Shown: piece after piece, positions 8,685 through 17,174 of the stretch
How the letters are laid out: each line of letters begins with the position of its first letter
Numbering within the stretch: position 1 is the first letter of the stretch
NCBI RefSeq assembly: GCF_009827535.1
Contig: NZ_WTYN01000001.1
Coordinates: forward strand, 1,426,001-1,490,000
Origin: Qipengyuania oceanensis
GTDB taxonomy: Bacteria; Pseudomonadota; Alphaproteobacteria; Sphingomonadales; Sphingomonadaceae
Direction: 5' to 3'
DNA: 64,000 bases
Program-made: the position numbers and the translations under genes
Notes under the pieces: generated by a model
Told to the model about the DNA's origin: nothing
Databases searched by the model: none
What the model saw: the letters and a program-made list of their open reading frames with translations, nothing else

Positions 8685-9896
8685 ATGGCCACACAAATCG
8701 AGCCCGCAACCCAGACCGACGAAGACGCCTTCCGCGCGGAAGTGCAGCAGTTTCTGGCGGACAATTTTCCCGCCGAACTCAAGGGCCAGTCCAACGCACT
8801 GGCCGGCGTGGACGGCCCCACCAACGAAACGCCGGCGCAGACCGAGTGGCGCGAAGCCGTGGGCGCGCGCGGCTGGGGCACCCCCACCTGGCCGAAGGAG
8901 TACGGCGGCGGCGGCCTCACCAAGGCGCAGGCCAAGATCATCGACCAGGAATTCGCCAAGGCGGGTGCCTACAACCCGATCGGCGGCATGGGCGTCATGA
9001 TGTTCGGGCCGACGCTGCTCGAATACGGGAACGAGGCGCAGAAAAAGGAACACATCCCCTCGATCTGCCGCGGCGAAATCCGCTGGTGCCAGGGCTATTC
9101 GGAACCCAATGCCGGCTCTGACCTCGCGAACCTCCAGACCTTTGCCGAGGACAAGGGGGACCACTACCTTGTCAACGGCCAGAAGACCTGGACCAGCGGC
9201 GGCCAATGGGCCGACAAGTGCTTTGCAATTGTACGAACCGACAAGAGCGACAAGCACAAGGGCATCAGCTTCATGCTGATCGACATGGACACGCCCGGCG
9301 TCGAAGTCCGCCCGATCACCATGATCAGCGGCACGAGCCCGTTCTGCGAAACCTTCTTCACCGATGTGAAGGTGCCCAAGGACAATCTCGTCGGCGAGGA
9401 AGGCCAGGGCTGGACCATCGGCAAGCGCCTTCTGCAGCACGAACGCACCAACATCTCGGGCGGCGGCAGCCTCGCCCGACTCATGGGCCAGAGCCTTGGC
9501 AATATCGCCAAGAAGTACCAGTCGACGGGCGCCGACGGCGAACTCGCCGATGCGGTGCTGCGCGACAAGATCGCCGATTTCGAAATCCGCTGGAACAGCT
9601 TCCTGCTCACCGCGCGCCGCGCGATGGAAGAGAGCAAGGCAGCTGGCGGCGTCTCCGAAATCAGCTCTGTGCTCAAGAAGCTCGGCACCAAGCTGAGCCA
9701 GGAACGCAGCGAATTGCTGATCGAAATCCGCGGGTTGCAGGGCCTCGGCTGGGAAGGCGACGGCTTTTCGGACGGCGAGCTCGGGGCCGTGCGCGCGTGG
9801 CTCTTCGGCAAGGCGACCACCATCTATGGCGGCTCGACCGAAATCCAGAACAACATCATCGCCAAGCGCGTGCTCGGCATGCTCGACCACCAGTAA
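8685..9896 (+). CDS. Acyl-CoA dehydrogenase, long (403 aa) subunit
   Basis: FAD-dependent dehydrogenase with WCQGYSEPNAGSDLANLQT, VNGQKTWTSGGQWADKC, the EGQGWTIGKRLLQHERT segment and the C-terminal ATTIYGGSTEIQNNIIAKR motif. It pairs with the 356 aa partner 18 nt downstream, the same long-plus-short arrangement as the pair at 113-2454, but the two long subunits are clearly different proteins. Co-location with CYP153 suggests a role in beta-oxidation of the oxidised product. It is preceded by a 68-nt gap after the ferredoxin gene, so it may have its own weak promoter or be read from the P450 promoter. Confidence 0.92.
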   Translation: MATQIEPATQTDEDAFRAEVQQFLADNFPAELKGQSNALAGVDGPTNETPAQTEWREAVGARGWGTPTWPKEYGGGGLTKAQAKIIDQEFAKAGAYNPIGGMGVMMFGPTLLEYGNEAQKKEHIPSICRGEIRWCQGYSEPNAGSDLANLQTFAEDKGDHYLVNGQKTWTSGGQWADKCFAIVRTDKSDKHKGISFMLIDMDTPGVEVRPITMISGTSPFCETFFTDVKVPKDNLVGEEGQGWTIGKRLLQHERTNISGGGSLARLMGQSLGNIAKKYQSTGADGELADAVLRDKIADFEIRWNSFLLTARRAMEESKAAGGVSEISSVLKKLGTKLSQERSELLIEIRGLQGLGWEGDGFSDGELGAVRAWLFGKATTIYGGSTEIQNNIIAKRVLGMLDHQ

Positions 9897-9914
9897 GAGA
9901 GGGGAGCAAGGACA

Positions 9915-10985
9915 ATGGCCGTTCTCAACGAAGAACAGGAAATGCTGCGAGATATGGCGCGCGAATGGACCGTCAACGAAAGCCCGGTCACCGAATTCCG
10001 CAAGGTCCGCGCCAGCGGCGAGCCCGAAGCCTTCAACCGCGACGCCTATGCGACGATGGCGCAGATGGGCTGGGCCGGGGTCATCATCCCCGAAGAGCAT
10101 GGCGGGTCGGACTTCGGCTTCCTGTCCGCGGGCCTCGTCGTCGAGGAACTCGGCAAGACGCTCACCGCCAGCCCGCTGGTGATGAACACCGTCGCCGCCT
10201 CGGCGATCGTTCTTGGCGGCAGCGACGAGCAGAAGGCCAGGTGGCTGCCCAGGCTGGCGAGCGGCGAGGCCATCGCCACCCTCGCCGTCGACGAAGGGCC
10301 GAGCCACGATCCTGCGAAGATCGAGACCAGTGTGTCCGACGGCAAGCTGAGCGGCACCAAGGCCTTCGTCCATGAAGCGCATGGTGCGGACCTGTTCGTC
10401 GTCGCGGCGAAGGACGGGCTTTACCTGGTCGAGAAAGGCGACGGCGTCGCGCTCACCACCCGCAAGCTGACCGACCAGCGCAGCCATGCCGACGTCACCT
10501 TCGACGGCGCGGCGGCGGAGAAGCTCGCCAATGGCGGCGACAGCCTGCTCGATGACGTGCTCGACCGCGCGCGCGTGCTCACCGCAGCCGAAATGCTCGG
10601 CATGGCGCAGCAAGTGTTCGACGACACGCTCGACTATCTGAAGCAGCGCGTGCAGTTCAACCAGGTGCTGGCGAGCTTCCAGGCGCTGCAACACCGCATC
10701 GCGGACCTCTTCGCCGATCTCGCCCAGATGCGCAGCGCGGTCGAGGCGGGCCTGCAAGCCGTCGATGCCGGCTTCGGCGTGGCGCGCGCGGCGACCATCG
10801 CCAAGGCGGAAGCCAACCGCGTTATGCACACCATGGCAAACGAGGGCATCCAGCTGCACGGCGGGATCGGCATGACCGATGAGTACGACGTCGGCTTCTA
10901 TCTCAAGCGCGCCCGCGTGCTGGAGCAGAGCTTCGGTTCGTCGAGCTGGTTAAAGGACCGATTTTCCAAGCTTTCTGGCTACTAG
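9915..10985 (+). CDS. Acyl-CoA dehydrogenase, short (356 aa) subunit
   Basis: Partner of the preceding gene. It begins MAVLNEEQEMLRDMAREW and contains MGWAGVIIPEEHGGSDFG, a divergent middle domain, and the C-terminal DYLKQRVQFNQVLASFQALQHRIADL and NEGIQLHGGIGMTDEYDVGFYLKRARV segments. The RBS GAGAGGGGAGCAAGG lies close before the ATG. Short subunits in this family often lack some FAD or substrate residues and need the long subunit. The gene ends the plus-strand operon; a short hairpin-forming stretch follows. Confidence 0.92.
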   Translation: MAVLNEEQEMLRDMAREWTVNESPVTEFRKVRASGEPEAFNRDAYATMAQMGWAGVIIPEEHGGSDFGFLSAGLVVEELGKTLTASPLVMNTVAASAIVLGGSDEQKARWLPRLASGEAIATLAVDEGPSHDPAKIETSVSDGKLSGTKAFVHEAHGADLFVVAAKDGLYLVEKGDGVALTTRKLTDQRSHADVTFDGAAAEKLANGGDSLLDDVLDRARVLTAAEMLGMAQQVFDDTLDYLKQRVQFNQVLASFQALQHRIADLFADLAQMRSAVEAGLQAVDAGFGVARAATIAKAEANRVMHTMANEGIQLHGGIGMTDEYDVGFYLKRARVLEQSFGSSSWLKDRFSKLSGY

Positions 10986-10987
10986 AA

Positions 10988-11022
10988 ACCTGCATGTAGT
11001 GACCTGCATGGCATTTTTGCCA
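10988..11022. repeat. Direct repeat ACCTGCATG x2 followed by inverted repeat TGGCATTTTTGCCA
   Basis: Two copies of ACCTGCATG at 10988 and 11002, then a 14-bp palindromic stretch at 11009-11022 that with the flanking GCATG/CATGC can form an imperfect hairpin. It lies right after the stop of the acyl-CoA dehydrogenase gene, 130 bp before the TonB receptor start. It may be a weak terminator (no T run after it) or a regulator site for the receptor. The rest of 11023-11151 is AT-richer leader; GAGGAGAGGC precedes the receptor ATG. Confidence 0.4.
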
Positions 11023-11151
11023 CATGCTTGTCGACAATGTGAAATAATCCGTCAATTCATCTACCAAGTCTTGAAATGAAACGCGATTATCGGCATCGTT
11101 TCTAACATCGACTAGTGCCTAGGATGGGGCACATTCTTAGAGGAGAGGCAC

Positions 11152-13884
11152 ATGAAAAGATTTCCATCACGCCACCATTGCGCCCTTGGTGCATTGGCAG
11201 CGGCACTTGCCTTCACACCGACAGCCGCCTTCGCCCAGGATGTTGGCGAACCCGATGCGGATCTGGTTGAAGGGGCCGATGTCGAAGACCAAAACGTAAT
11301 CATTGTTACCGCGCAAGGGCGATCGCAGGTCTTGGCGGATGTTCCAGTCGCCGTGTCAGCTGTTTCCGGAGAAACCCTCCAGAATTCGGGCGCCAGCGAC
11401 ATACGTGAGCTGAACCAGGTTGCACCGTCCCTGCTGGTGTCTTCCACCGGCAACGAAGCTAACGGTTCCGCGCGTATTCGCGGTATCGGCACGGTCGGCG
11501 ACAACCCTGGTCTGGAAAGTTCGGTCGCGGTTTTTGTCGATGGAGTCTATCGCTCTCGTTCGGGAAGCGCCCTGAGTGAGCTCGGCCCTATCGACAGGGT
11601 CGAAATCCTTCGCGGTCCCCAAGGTACTCTGGGCGGGCGGAACTCATCGGCAGGCCTGATCAATATCTACACCGCACCGCCCGAGTTCGATTTCAGCGCA
11701 TACGGGGCCTTCACTTATGGCAACTATGATGCGATCCGCGTCGAAGGTGGCATAAACGCTCCGCTTGGCGACACCGTAGCTGCGCGTGTGGACGGCGTGT
11801 ATTTTGAGCGCGACGGCTTCTACAACGATATTACCAACGGCGGGACGATCAACAATCGCGATCGTTATCTGGTCCGCGGTCAGCTCCTGTTCGAACCCAA
11901 TGACGACCTGTCCATTCGCCTTGTCGGGGATTATTCCAAAAAGGACGAAGCGTGCTGTGCCGCGACGTTCGTCCAGCCCGAGTTTGCTCCGCTTGCACGG
12001 ATCAGCGCTGGATTTGATCCCTTTACGAGGCCATCGGATGGGGCCGCCCTGACGAGTACCGCAAATCCGATCGTTCCCGTGTTGCTTGCGCTTGGGCAGG
12101 ATCCGCGTGCCCTCACCCAGGATACATTCAACCGCGACCTGTACCCTACGCCGGGCAGAAGCTATAAAGGCGAAACCGAAGACTACGGTATTTCGGCTGA
12201 GATCAATTGGGATTTCGGGAACGTCACGTTGACGTCTATCACGGGCTACCGTGAATATGCCAACAGCCAGGGATCTGACACCGATTACACTACTGTCGAT
12301 ATTCTCTACCGCGCTCCGACCGAGAATGCTCTTGCTCGAGACTTTGAAACATTCACTCAGGAACTGCGCCTTACCGGTGAGGCCTTCGATGGCAAACTCG
12401 ATTGGTTGATCGGCGCGTATTACGCCAATGAAGAACTGCAGGTGCGTGACAATCTGCGGTTCGGCACCCAGTACGGCAATTTCGTAGCGTGCCGCATCGC
12501 TATCGCGATCAACCCGGCTTTGGTCAATCCGGGGGCTTCCAATTGCCTGGGTGCCAACGTGGCGGCATTGGACGGTACGCTGACCGGAAGCCCGGCATTC
12601 GGCGCTGCAACCCCGGCGATCCTCGCAGGTATCAACAACCTTGCAAGCATCAGCGATTTGGGAACGGTCAGCGAGGTCTACAATCAGACGAGTGAGAACT
12701 TCGCGTTCTTCACGCATAATATCTTTGCGATCACGGATACGCTCGATTTGACGCTGGGGCTTCGTTATACAAACGAAACCAAGGACTTCGACGCAACTTT
12801 CCGCAACGACAACACGGTTTGTCCGACAAACCGCAATCTGCTCGGAGGCTTTCTGGGTGTTCCGACTTTGGCACCTCTGGCCGGTGGTATCATCAGCCTT
12901 TCCTGCCAAGGCAATTCGACATTGGAGCTCGATGGAGTTTCTCTCGAAGACTCGCGCGAAGAAGAGGAGTTTACCGGCACGGCTATCCTGAGCTGGAAGC
13001 CAACTCCCGATCTGCTAGTCTACGGTTCGTATTCACGCGGCTACAAGGCGGGCGGTTTCAACCTCGACAGGTCTGCACTGTCAAATCCGCTTGCGTTCGA
13101 TCCGGCCAATATCTCGGCAGCCGCGCTGCAGTTCGATGAAGAAACAGTCGATGCATATGAGATCGGCCTCAAATACTCGACACGCGAGTTCGGGGTTAGC
13201 ATTGCAGGCTTCCGGCAAGAGTTCAGTAACTTCCAGTTGAACACGTTCAATGGGGCGTTCTACATTGTGCAGACGGTCAATAGTTGCGATAGCGATCTCG
13301 GCGGGGCCGACAGAGACGCAAGCGCGACAACCGGTGCATGCTCTTCCGATGAAGTTGCACCAGGTGTGATCGCTCAAGGTGTCGAGATCGAAACCTATCT
13401 ACGGCCCGCTCGTGATTTGGATATTACCCTTGGCGTCACCTATTCTGATACGAGCTTTGAAGACAATCTTATCGGGGACGATACCGGGGCACCGCTCGAC
13501 CCCGCACTACGCTTGCTGCCAGGCGACAACCTGTCGAATGCACCAGAGATCGTGGCAACATCGTCGCTTACGTGGACGCCGCCAATCGGCGACAGTGGGC
13601 TCGAAGGCCTGGTCTTCGTGAACGCTCGTATGGCTGGTGATTACAACACCGGCTCCGACCTGCTCTTCGGCAAGGAACAGGACAGCTTCGTCGTAGTGAA
13701 CGGGCGTGTGGGTCTGACCAATATTGCGGATCGCTTCGCGATCGAGGGATGGGTCAATAATTTGTTTGACGTTGGGTATACGCAGGTGGCCTTCAACACG
13801 CCTTTCGTGGCTCCGCAACAAACGTTCTCCGCTTTTCTTGCGGAACCGCGGACTTACGGCATCACCGTGCGCGGCAAGTTTTAA
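11152..13884 (+). CDS. TonB-dependent outer membrane receptor
   Basis: 910 residues: signal peptide ending near AAFAQD (residue 27), a TonB-box-like NVIIVTAQ segment, the plug domain (DVPVAVSAVSGETL ... IDRVEILRGPQGTLGGRNSSAGLINI), and a 22-strand barrel ending in the aromatic ...RGKF typical for BAM insertion. The form is that of the large sphingomonad receptors for organic compounds rather than siderophores. Position next to CYP153 and acyl-CoA dehydrogenases suggests uptake of the substrate of that cluster. Two Cys-containing extracellular loops (GASNC and SCQGNS regions, CDSD...TGACSS) are notable. A strong terminator follows. Confidence 0.92.
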   Translation: MKRFPSRHHCALGALAAALAFTPTAAFAQDVGEPDADLVEGADVEDQNVIIVTAQGRSQVLADVPVAVSAVSGETLQNSGASDIRELNQVAPSLLVSSTGNEANGSARIRGIGTVGDNPGLESSVAVFVDGVYRSRSGSALSELGPIDRVEILRGPQGTLGGRNSSAGLINIYTAPPEFDFSAYGAFTYGNYDAIRVEGGINAPLGDTVAARVDGVYFERDGFYNDITNGGTINNRDRYLVRGQLLFEPNDDLSIRLVGDYSKKDEACCAATFVQPEFAPLARISAGFDPFTRPSDGAALTSTANPIVPVLLALGQDPRALTQDTFNRDLYPTPGRSYKGETEDYGISAEINWDFGNVTLTSITGYREYANSQGSDTDYTTVDILYRAPTENALARDFETFTQELRLTGEAFDGKLDWLIGAYYANEELQVRDNLRFGTQYGNFVACRIAIAINPALVNPGASNCLGANVAALDGTLTGSPAFGAATPAILAGINNLASISDLGTVSEVYNQTSENFAFFTHNIFAITDTLDLTLGLRYTNETKDFDATFRNDNTVCPTNRNLLGGFLGVPTLAPLAGGIISLSCQGNSTLELDGVSLEDSREEEEFTGTAILSWKPTPDLLVYGSYSRGYKAGGFNLDRSALSNPLAFDPANISAAALQFDEETVDAYEIGLKYSTREFGVSIAGFRQEFSNFQLNTFNGAFYIVQTVNSCDSDLGGADRDASATTGACSSDEVAPGVIAQGVEIETYLRPARDLDITLGVTYSDTSFEDNLIGDDTGAPLDPALRLLPGDNLSNAPEIVATSSLTWTPPIGDSGLEGLVFVNARMAGDYNTGSDLLFGKEQDSFVVVNGRVGLTNIADRFAIEGWVNNLFDVGYTQVAFNTPFVAPQQTFSAFLAEPRTYGITVRGKF

Positions 13885-13902
13885 ACTTACTCGCTAATCG
13901 CA

Positions 13903-13940
13903 AGAGGGTTCGGCGCTTCGCTGTGTCGAGCCCTCTTTTT
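13903..13940 (+). terminator. Rho-independent terminator of the TonB receptor gene
   Basis: A 10-bp stem AGAGGGTTCG / CGAGCCCTCT (one G-U pair) with a 14-nt loop, followed by TTTT. It lies 19 nt after the stop codon of the receptor gene and is the clearest intrinsic terminator in the window. Confidence 0.88.
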
Positions 13941-13962
13941 CGAACTTTTATTTGCTCACGAC

Positions 13963-14375
13963 TTGGTGGCGTCCGAACAAAAGTTCCGTGTGCTCAATAT
14001 CGTCGATGATGTGATAGGGAGAGGCCGGCAGCGGTGTTCGCTGCATGAATCCCTCTTCGCTGGGCTACCAGCCGCCGGCCCCACAAACGATCTTGCCTCG
14101 TCCTGCCATGCTGCCTTACGCTGCGCTCCAGGCCGTCCAGCAGGGCGACCCCAACCGCCGGAACTCTAACTTAACCGGTGGACCACCCTGATGGGGCAGG
14201 TCAGGTGGAAGACTACAACCGAAAGAGACCGCCCTCATCCCTTGGCTACGCGACACCGGCGGCGTTCGCCGCCGAACTAGATAAGCAATGGCCTGCTTCG
14301 CCACGCCCTACGGGCTCCGCTGCGCAGCCCATTGCTTCAACCGCGCTCATACGCATCAACGCAGCTCGGCTCTAA
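13963..14375 (+). mobile_element. Nested remnants of two IS transposase genes (rve/IS3-like)
   Basis: Three pieces of transposase-like sequence on the plus strand: KFRVLNIVDDV (13981-14013), typical of the DDE core of IS3 OrfB; SSLGYQPPAPQTILPRP (from 14045, in another frame, stop at 14191), a transposase C-terminus ending SNLTGGPP; and VEDYNRKRPPSSLGYATPAAFAA (from 14205), a second, different C-terminus. The GGTGGACCACCCTGATGGGG stretch between pieces two and three resembles an IS end. No complete transposase or paired terminal repeats remain. The flanking 14376-14530 has no gene; it holds a perfect 8-bp hairpin at 14466-14490. Confidence 0.7.
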
Positions 14376-14530
14376 TCCCAGCTGGGGGAAGATCAGGGGG
14401 TCACGTCACTCATTGGAAGGCGGCTATCGCGACGCAATTCGCTCTGAAAGTCGTGGGACTATTTTGCAGGTCTTCGAGGAACAGACCTGCTAATTTTCGC
14501 CCTGCAGTTAGTTCCATTAGGATAACGCTG

Positions 14531-14944
14531 TTAGCATACGTAGGCACCGCGGCCGCTAGCCAAAAGGTTGCCAGTAGGACCGTATACACGTGTTTCAGCG
14601 ACCGAGATATTTTTACCGATCTTGATTATTTTGCCCGATGCTACGAGTGGTCCCGAGGTTGCCGGGCGGTGGTAGTCGACCCTCAGATCGGCGGTCGCCT
14701 TGGCCCCTGTACCTTGCGACAATAAGGTGTAGAGCCCGGTTAAATCGATCAGAGAGGCGAGCACGCCGCCATGCGCTGAACCGATTGCCGGGTTTGACAC
14801 GATCTCGTCGCGCCAAGGCATCTCCAGTTCAAGCTGCTCGTTCGAGCATGACCGTAAAGTGAGGCCAAGCCACCGGTGAAACGGGGTAATCTGCAGGATC
14901 TCTTCGAGGCGCTTAGGATCGATCCTTGTCAGATTATCGGTCAT
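14531..14944 (-). CDS. PaaI-type acyl-CoA thioesterase (hotdog fold)
   Basis: 137 residues of the PaaI/hotdog family: PFHRWLGLTL at the N-terminus, NPAIGSAHGGVLASLIDLTG holding the active-site region (His58-Gly-Gly, Asp67), and ATADLRVDYHRPATSGPLVASGKI. Such enzymes hydrolyse aryl- or acyl-CoA esters. It overlaps the hydrolase gene by four bases, so the two are one operon. The partner suggests detoxification or recycling of CoA esters; substrate unknown. Confidence 0.87.
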   Translation of the reverse strand: MTDNLTRIDPKRLEEILQITPFHRWLGLTLRSCSNEQLELEMPWRDEIVSNPAIGSAHGGVLASLIDLTGLYTLLSQGTGAKATADLRVDYHRPATSGPLVASGKIIKIGKNISVAETRVYGPTGNLLASGRGAYVC

Positions 14945-15828
14945 GTAACGGCTCCCTGCGGACTGTGATTACGCTTGAGAAAATCGAGTATCGCTGCCGA
15001 AAAGGCATCGTTGGCATCGCCAACCACCATATGTGTTGCCTCTGCGATGTCGGTGTATTCAGCGTGTGGAACAAGTTCGAGCAATTGCGCGACCGCGTCT
15101 TCGGAAACCAGATCGCTCGATCCGCCGCGAATAATATGCAATGGCAGCGAAAGCCTGCTGGCTGCATCGTTCAGCGCATCAAACTGGCGTTCCTGATGAG
15201 CCGGATCGCTTCGCTTGGCTAGTGTGATGTTGCGGATAAAGGCCGGATCCCAATGCCAGTAGTAGCGGCCGTCTTCCTTCTCTCGCAGATAGCGCCGTAA
15301 GCCCTTGCCGGCTCCGCGCTTGCGGCGATGTGGCATGTAGCGCGCGATGACCTCTGCCGCTTCGTCCGGTGAAGAGAAACCGGTCTCCACGTGCTCCTCC
15401 ATAAAGCCGACTACGCGCATAACGCCCCCCGTCTCCATACGCGGCGCGATGTCGACGAGAGTGAGCGACGCGAAGCGGCCCGGCGCAAGGTGTCCTTCGG
15501 CGATCAGTCCGGCCAGCCCGCCAAGGGAGGCCCCGACGAGCGCTGGCTTGCGGTCCATTTTTGAAGCGATCGCAACGAGATCTGAAGCGAAGTCGCGCGT
15601 TTCGTAAGCGCCCTCGGCAGACCATTCGCTGTCGCCATGACCGCGCATATCAATTGCGATCGGACGAAATCCCGCATTGGCGAGATCGGCTGTGACACGT
15701 TTCCATGCGTGACGGGTCTGGCCGCCCCCATGCGCGAGTAAGACCGGTAAAGCATCGGCATTTCCGGTCGCTTCGGCTGCTATGGAGATGCCACCATCTC
15801 CCCCGATATGGAAAGTTTGCGACTGCAT
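14941..15828 (-). CDS. Alpha/beta-fold hydrolase
   Basis: 295 residues. Oxyanion segment LLAHGGGQTRHAWK (HGGG at 33-36), nucleophile elbow VGASLGG with Ser101, a helical cap from about 150 to 205, and a late acid/His pair (IRGGSSDLVSED, EATHMVVGD). It resembles esterase/lactonase-type or MhpC-like hydrolases. It leads the two-gene operon with the PaaI thioesterase, and its promoter faces the MarR gene, with a perfect 16-bp palindrome between. Confidence 0.88.
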   Translation of the reverse strand: MQSQTFHIGGDGGISIAAEATGNADALPVLLAHGGGQTRHAWKRVTADLANAGFRPIAIDMRGHGDSEWSAEGAYETRDFASDLVAIASKMDRKPALVGASLGGLAGLIAEGHLAPGRFASLTLVDIAPRMETGGVMRVVGFMEEHVETGFSSPDEAAEVIARYMPHRRKRGAGKGLRRYLREKEDGRYYWHWDPAFIRNITLAKRSDPAHQERQFDALNDAASRLSLPLHIIRGGSSDLVSEDAVAQLLELVPHAEYTDIAEATHMVVGDANDAFSAAILDFLKRNHSPQGAVT

Positions 15829-15843
15829 ACCGCAACCTCATAT

Positions 15844-15859
15844 TGTAAATCGATTTACA
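15844..15859. promoter_or_regulatory. Perfect 16-bp palindrome, probable MarR operator
   Basis: TGTAAATCGATTTACA lies 16 bp upstream of the hydrolase start and 64 bp upstream of the MarR start, in the divergent promoter region. MarR proteins bind AT-rich 16-20 bp palindromes in exactly such positions, so the neighbouring MarR (now frameshifted) probably repressed both units here. Seen: the palindrome; inferred: its role. Confidence 0.6.
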
Positions 15860-15922
15860 GTAAACGGCTTTATTTCCTGATCCGCTATGGTAGGTTGCCC
15901 TAGATGGCTGCCATGACGGGCT

Positions 15923-16380
15923 ATGACGCGGATACAAAGGGGGGCAAGTTCCCTCACCGATACCGATCGGCTGTTCTTTCTTATGGAGGAAGTGACCCGG
16001 CGTTTGCGCAGGACCGCCGATTCTTCGGTTGAACAATTCGGGCTCACGCGGACGCAATGGCGTATATTGGCTTATCTTTCGGAGCCCAGGCATGACCCAG
16101 ACAGAGCTGGCTCGGGAACTGAAGCTAGAGCGCGCTAGCATCGGCCAGACTATTGATCGCCTGGAAGAACTTGAGCTGGTGGAAAGACGCAGGCGCGAAG
16201 AACGACAGGCGCGTTTGGCGGGTTCATTTACGCCCTGCCGCAATCGAGCTACTTCCCAAGATGCGAGTAGAAGCTGATGCAATGTATGCTCGCTTGCTCG
16301 GGGGGATCCGTTTTGGGGAACTGGAGCGCTTACGCAGATCGCTGGCTAGGATGCATGACAATCTGGGCAGCGAGCCATAA
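15923..16380 (+). pseudogene. MarR family regulator broken by two +1 frameshifts
   Basis: Three overlapping frames together give one MarR protein: RLFFLMEEVTRRLRRTAD...TRTQWRILAYLSEP (first frame), GMTQTELARELKLERASIGQTIDRLEELELVE (second), AKNDRRVWRVHLRPAAIELLP...LRRSLARMHDNL (third, stop at 16380). The closest guide is the intact MarR at 16686, which aligns block by block (EEVNRTARR, TQWRIIASL, LTQTEISRLLELESATIGQ, DRRVWNLHL). The shifts are an extra base near 16088 and another near 16195. The wing would be lost, so the product is likely inactive unless these are sequence errors. Confidence 0.75.
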
Positions 16381-16685
16381 TCACTCGAAATCGAGCCCAT
16401 GCCCCGCGTTCACGCCCGCGTTTGCCCTTCAGGGGGTCTGATGCTCAGATGAGGGACGCCGAGCGCATGCGATCATAACATCCCGGCAGTCGTGGCAGGC
16501 GAGGTGGCCGGAGCCCCCGCACTCACCCAGCGCCGTTCGGTTCCTTATCAGCTTGAGCGACCATCGGATTCAGTTTCTGCTGTAGCGTGAAATCAGCGAG
16601 TGTTTGCATGGCGGCACTGCTAGCGAATATGGTTGACGCTGAGCTTGAACACGCCAGGCATGCGCGAGTCTTCCAAGATAGCGCT

Positions 16686-17174
16686 ATGGATAAGCATATG
16701 CCGAAAGATGAGATACGTGATTACGCCCCCAACGAAAAGGATGACATCCTTTATTTGCTAGAAGAGGTGAACAGGACCGCTCGGCGGACCTTCGACGCTC
16801 TGATCGTGGGGCTCGACCTCAATCAAACACAATGGCGGATCATCGCGTCCTTGTTGCGAGAACCTACGCTAACACAGACCGAGATTTCTCGCCTGCTCGA
16901 GCTTGAATCGGCGACGATAGGACAGGCTGTCGCAGTTTTGGTTGAAAAAGGTTTGATCGAGCGAGAGCGGGCGGCGCACGATCGAAGAGTTTGGAACCTC
17001 CACCTCACCGAGCAAGTAAGAACCATCTGGCCGGAACTGCGCGAAGCGGCTGATCGACTCCACGAAATTCTCTGGAAGGGAATGTCTGCGCCTCAAATCG
17101 ACCTCCTGCGTACGATGCTTCGAAAAGTTGCGGAGAATCAGAAGCAGGCTGACACTTGCGAAGAAAGCCGATGA
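16686..17174 (+). CDS. MarR family transcriptional regulator
   Basis: About 162 residues from the ATG at 16686; the in-frame ATG at 16698 or a GTG at 16587 are alternatives and no start has a convincing ribosome site. The winged helix is clear: NQTQWRIIASLLREPTLTQTEISRLLELESATIGQAVAVLVEKGLIERERAAHDRRVWNLHLT. It is a paralogue of the broken MarR gene 300 bp upstream. Its stop overlaps the start of the UbiB-like kinase by four bases (ATGA), so it probably regulates its own operon in response to a small phenolic or lipophilic ligand. Confidence 0.85.
   Translation: MDKHMPKDEIRDYAPNEKDDILYLLEEVNRTARRTFDALIVGLDLNQTQWRIIASLLREPTLTQTEISRLLELESATIGQAVAVLVEKGLIERERAAHDRRVWNLHLTEQVRTIWPELREAADRLHEILWKGMSAPQIDLLRTMLRKVAENQKQADTCEESR

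Noticed and set aside
8649-10859. A 736-codon open frame on the minus strand opposite the ferredoxin-ACAD genes
   Set aside because: It is the mirror of GC-rich third-position codons in two strong acyl-CoA dehydrogenase genes; its translation is low in complexity and matches no fold.
14466-14490. Perfect 8-bp hairpin as terminator of the thioesterase operon
   Set aside because: On the minus strand it is followed by AAAATAG rather than a T run, so it does not look like an intrinsic terminator for that operon.
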